Shown here piece by piece: positions 5,724 to 6,953 of a stretch of 6,953 nt of DNA (its first letter is position 1; every line of letters starts with the position of its first letter). Source of the stretch: Schwartzia sp. (in: firmicutes). GTDB taxonomy: Bacteria > Bacillota > Negativicutes > Selenomonadales > Selenomonadaceae. A model generated the notes under the pieces. The model had not been told where the DNA came from. It worked only from the letters and a program-made list of their open reading frames with translations, and searched no databases. The stretch is from NCBI GenBank assembly GCA_024691625.1, contig JAILNL010000179.1, positions 1 through 6,953 on the forward strand, given 5' to 3'. The translations under genes were made by a program, and so were the position numbers.

Positions 5724-6953
5724 TCTCCGCACCCCGTTGCTTTTCTTTTTCGGACGAAATAAAAGTCCCCCAGGAGATTCCCTGCGTCTCTCGCGTAACC
5801 CAGTCCGTCCATCAGCGGACTCTGCTGAATCATCCCCCGCAGCCGCTGATGAATCACAAAGAGAAATTCCGGCGATGAAGCCAATGCTACTGCAATATCC
5901 GCATAGGTTTTTGTGTCAGGCGCGGCAAGCTCTCCGATTCCCACGTTCATGAGAAGACTGTAGCCAAATCGCGATCCGTGCCTGTTTCCTATAAGAGTAA
6001 CCACGGGAACGCCCATGTAAAGCGCCTCGCAGGTGGTAAGCCCTCCCGTATACGGCGATGTATCTAATGCTATGTCCATATCGTTATATTCGTCGAGATA
6101 ATTTTTGCTGAAGCCCCTGCACTCTACCAGCGAAATATCAATTCCCGCTTTTGTAATGCGCGCTCTTGCATACTGCCTGCCTTCCTCCGAGTCAAAAATC
6201 TTATGCTTCAGAAGCAACCGCGATCGCGGCACTCTGCGAAGTATTTCTCCCCAGACTGCAAGCATCTCGTCGGTTATCTTCGCGAAGTTATTAAAGCACC
6301 CGAAGGTCACGCGCCCTCCACGCATGCAAGGCGGTTTCTGCACTATATCCGGAAAAGCGTAGGGTTTAGTATAGCAAAAATGTGAATGCGGAAGTCTTAT
6401 CAATGTCTCCGTAAAGAACGGGTCTTTTTCATTGGGCGAGCAATATATATCCGAGAGGAATCCGTCCACATTTGCCATCCCCGTGCTGTTCATGTAGCCA
6501 ATCCCCGAAACCTGTACCGAGGCCGGCTGATACGCCAGCACAGGAAGACAGCTCGTAGACGTATGTCCTGTGAGGTCAAAAAGAATATCTATTTCATCTT
6601 TTTTTACCTCTCCCGCAACGGCCGCCCAGTCCTTTGACTTTATATCACGCCAGCAATCAGCCCTTGCTTTGAGCTTTTCCGTAATCGCATCGTTATCCTG
6701 ATTTACCGCATAGCAATAAACCTCAAAAAATCCCCTGTCCAGATAGCGTATAAGCGCATAAACAAACCATGCAACAGGATGCGTGCGAAAATCCCCGGAT
6801 AAAAATCCAATCCGCAGGCGTTTATGGTCATACCACTCACGCTTCATGGGGGTAATCTCTTTCAACAGTGTTCTATAGCCCCGGTAATGACGTCGCGCCA
6901 CCATGGCCCGGACATTTATCTGATGGTTCATGGTGAAGAGCGCATTGCTGTAC
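5720..6953 (-). CDS. SPINDLY/O-GlcNAc-transferase-like GT41 catalytic region, N-terminus cut by window edge
   Basis: C-terminal 410 residues of a GT41 (Glyco_transf_41, PF13844) protein. The frame is open to the right edge and the residues before the first in-window ATG (6931) already match the family (SNALFTMN, like the SNxLFxxN signature), so that ATG is internal and the real start lies outside. Full-length relatives usually carry TPR repeats upstream. Numbering from the edge: RLRIGFLSGDFRTHPVAWF (45-63) with H58 at the place of the active-site His of human OGT (H498); ILFDLTGHTS (123-132); QVSGIGYMNSTGM (147-159); FGCFNNFAKITDEML (217-231) with K225 aligning with the UDP-contacting Lys (K842 in human OGT); ALDTSPYTGGLTTCEAL (295-311), the UDP-sugar-binding loop; and a SRFGYSLL stretch. 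Key residues are intact, so it is probably active, transferring GlcNAc or another UDP-sugar to Ser/Thr of a cytoplasmic protein. In bacteria such enzymes often modify flagellin or surface proteins. It ends with TGA overlapping the next start. Confidence 0.92.
   Translation of the reverse strand, partial: YSNALFTMNHQINVRAMVARRHYRGYRTLLKEITPMKREWYDHKRLRIGFLSGDFRTHPVAWFVYALIRYLDRGFFEVYCYAVNQDNDAITEKLKARADCWRDIKSKDWAAVAGEVKKDEIDILFDLTGHTSTSCLPVLAYQPASVQVSGIGYMNSTGMANVDGFLSDIYCSPNEKDPFFTETLIRLPHSHFCYTKPYAFPDIVQKPPCMRGGRVTFGCFNNFAKITDEMLAVWGEILRRVPRSRLLLKHKIFDSEEGRQYARARITKAGIDISLVECRGFSKNYLDEYNDMDIALDTSPYTGGLTTCEALYMGVPVVTLIGNRHGSRFGYSLLMNVGIGELAAPDTKTYADIAVALASSPEFLFVIHQRLRGMIQQSPLMDGLGYARDAGNLLGDFYFVRKRKATGCGE
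5730..5735 (-). promoter_or_regulatory. Shine-Dalgarno deciding the methyltransferase-like start
   Basis: GGGGTG on the minus strand, one mismatch from the GAGGTG part of the consensus, ends six bases before the ATG at 5723. It lies in the last codons of the GT41 gene and covers the alternative GTG codon (5732), favouring ATG at 5723 and the coupled ATGA stop/start. Confidence 0.55.

Noticed and set aside
6929..6931. ATG at 6931 as the true start of the GT41 gene
   Set aside because: The frame stays open to the window edge and the upstream residues (YSNALFT) match the conserved family sequence, so the gene continues beyond the window.

Overview
The window is one leftward-transcribed run of six genes on the minus strand. 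There are no RNA genes, mobile elements, CRISPR arrays or long non-coding stretches. All the genes look like glycan-assembly or sugar-nucleotide functions. In transcription order (right to left) they are: (1) the C-terminal catalytic part of a SPINDLY/O-GlcNAc-transferase-like GT41 enzyme, running off the right edge; (2) a small methyltransferase-like protein with a poor SAM-binding motif; (3) a 682-residue two-domain glycosyltransferase (PF13712-like domain plus DUF5672-like domain); (4) a 574-residue protein with a degenerate copy of the same N-terminal domain followed by a canonical GT2 domain; (5) an FdtA/QdtA-type dTDP-4-keto-6-deoxyglucose 3,4-ketoisomerase (cupin); (6) a DegT/DnrJ/EryC1 PLP aminotransferase of FdtB/QdtB type, running off the left edge.

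Junctions are tight: a 4-base ATGA overlap (genes 1/2), gaps of 25, 30 and 13 bases (2/3, 3/4, 4/5), and an 11- or 14-base overlap (5/6). Most starts have a recognisable Shine-Dalgarno sequence. I see no promoter or terminator, so this looks like the middle of one operon whose promoter lies beyond the right edge and whose end lies beyond the left edge.

The ketoisomerase and aminotransferase together should make a dTDP-3-amino-3,6-dideoxyhexose (Fuc3N or Qui3N type). The other genes look like transferases and a possible modifying enzyme that build a glycan. No protein here shows a signal peptide or membrane segment. A SPINDLY-type transferase next to soluble glycosyltransferases suggests a cytoplasmic protein O-glycosylation cassette (flagellin or another surface protein). 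An S-layer or polysaccharide locus is the alternative. This is inference: no acceptor gene is in the window.

The organism is most likely an anaerobic member of the Firmicutes/Bacillota (Selenomonas-like Negativicutes or Lachnospiraceae-like). This rests on GGAGG-type ribosome binding sites, moderate GC, and the PF13712/DUF5672/SPINDLY combination that I associate with those groups; it is a weak assignment. GC content drops from about half in the first two genes to under 40% in the 574-residue gene, so the operon may be a mosaic.
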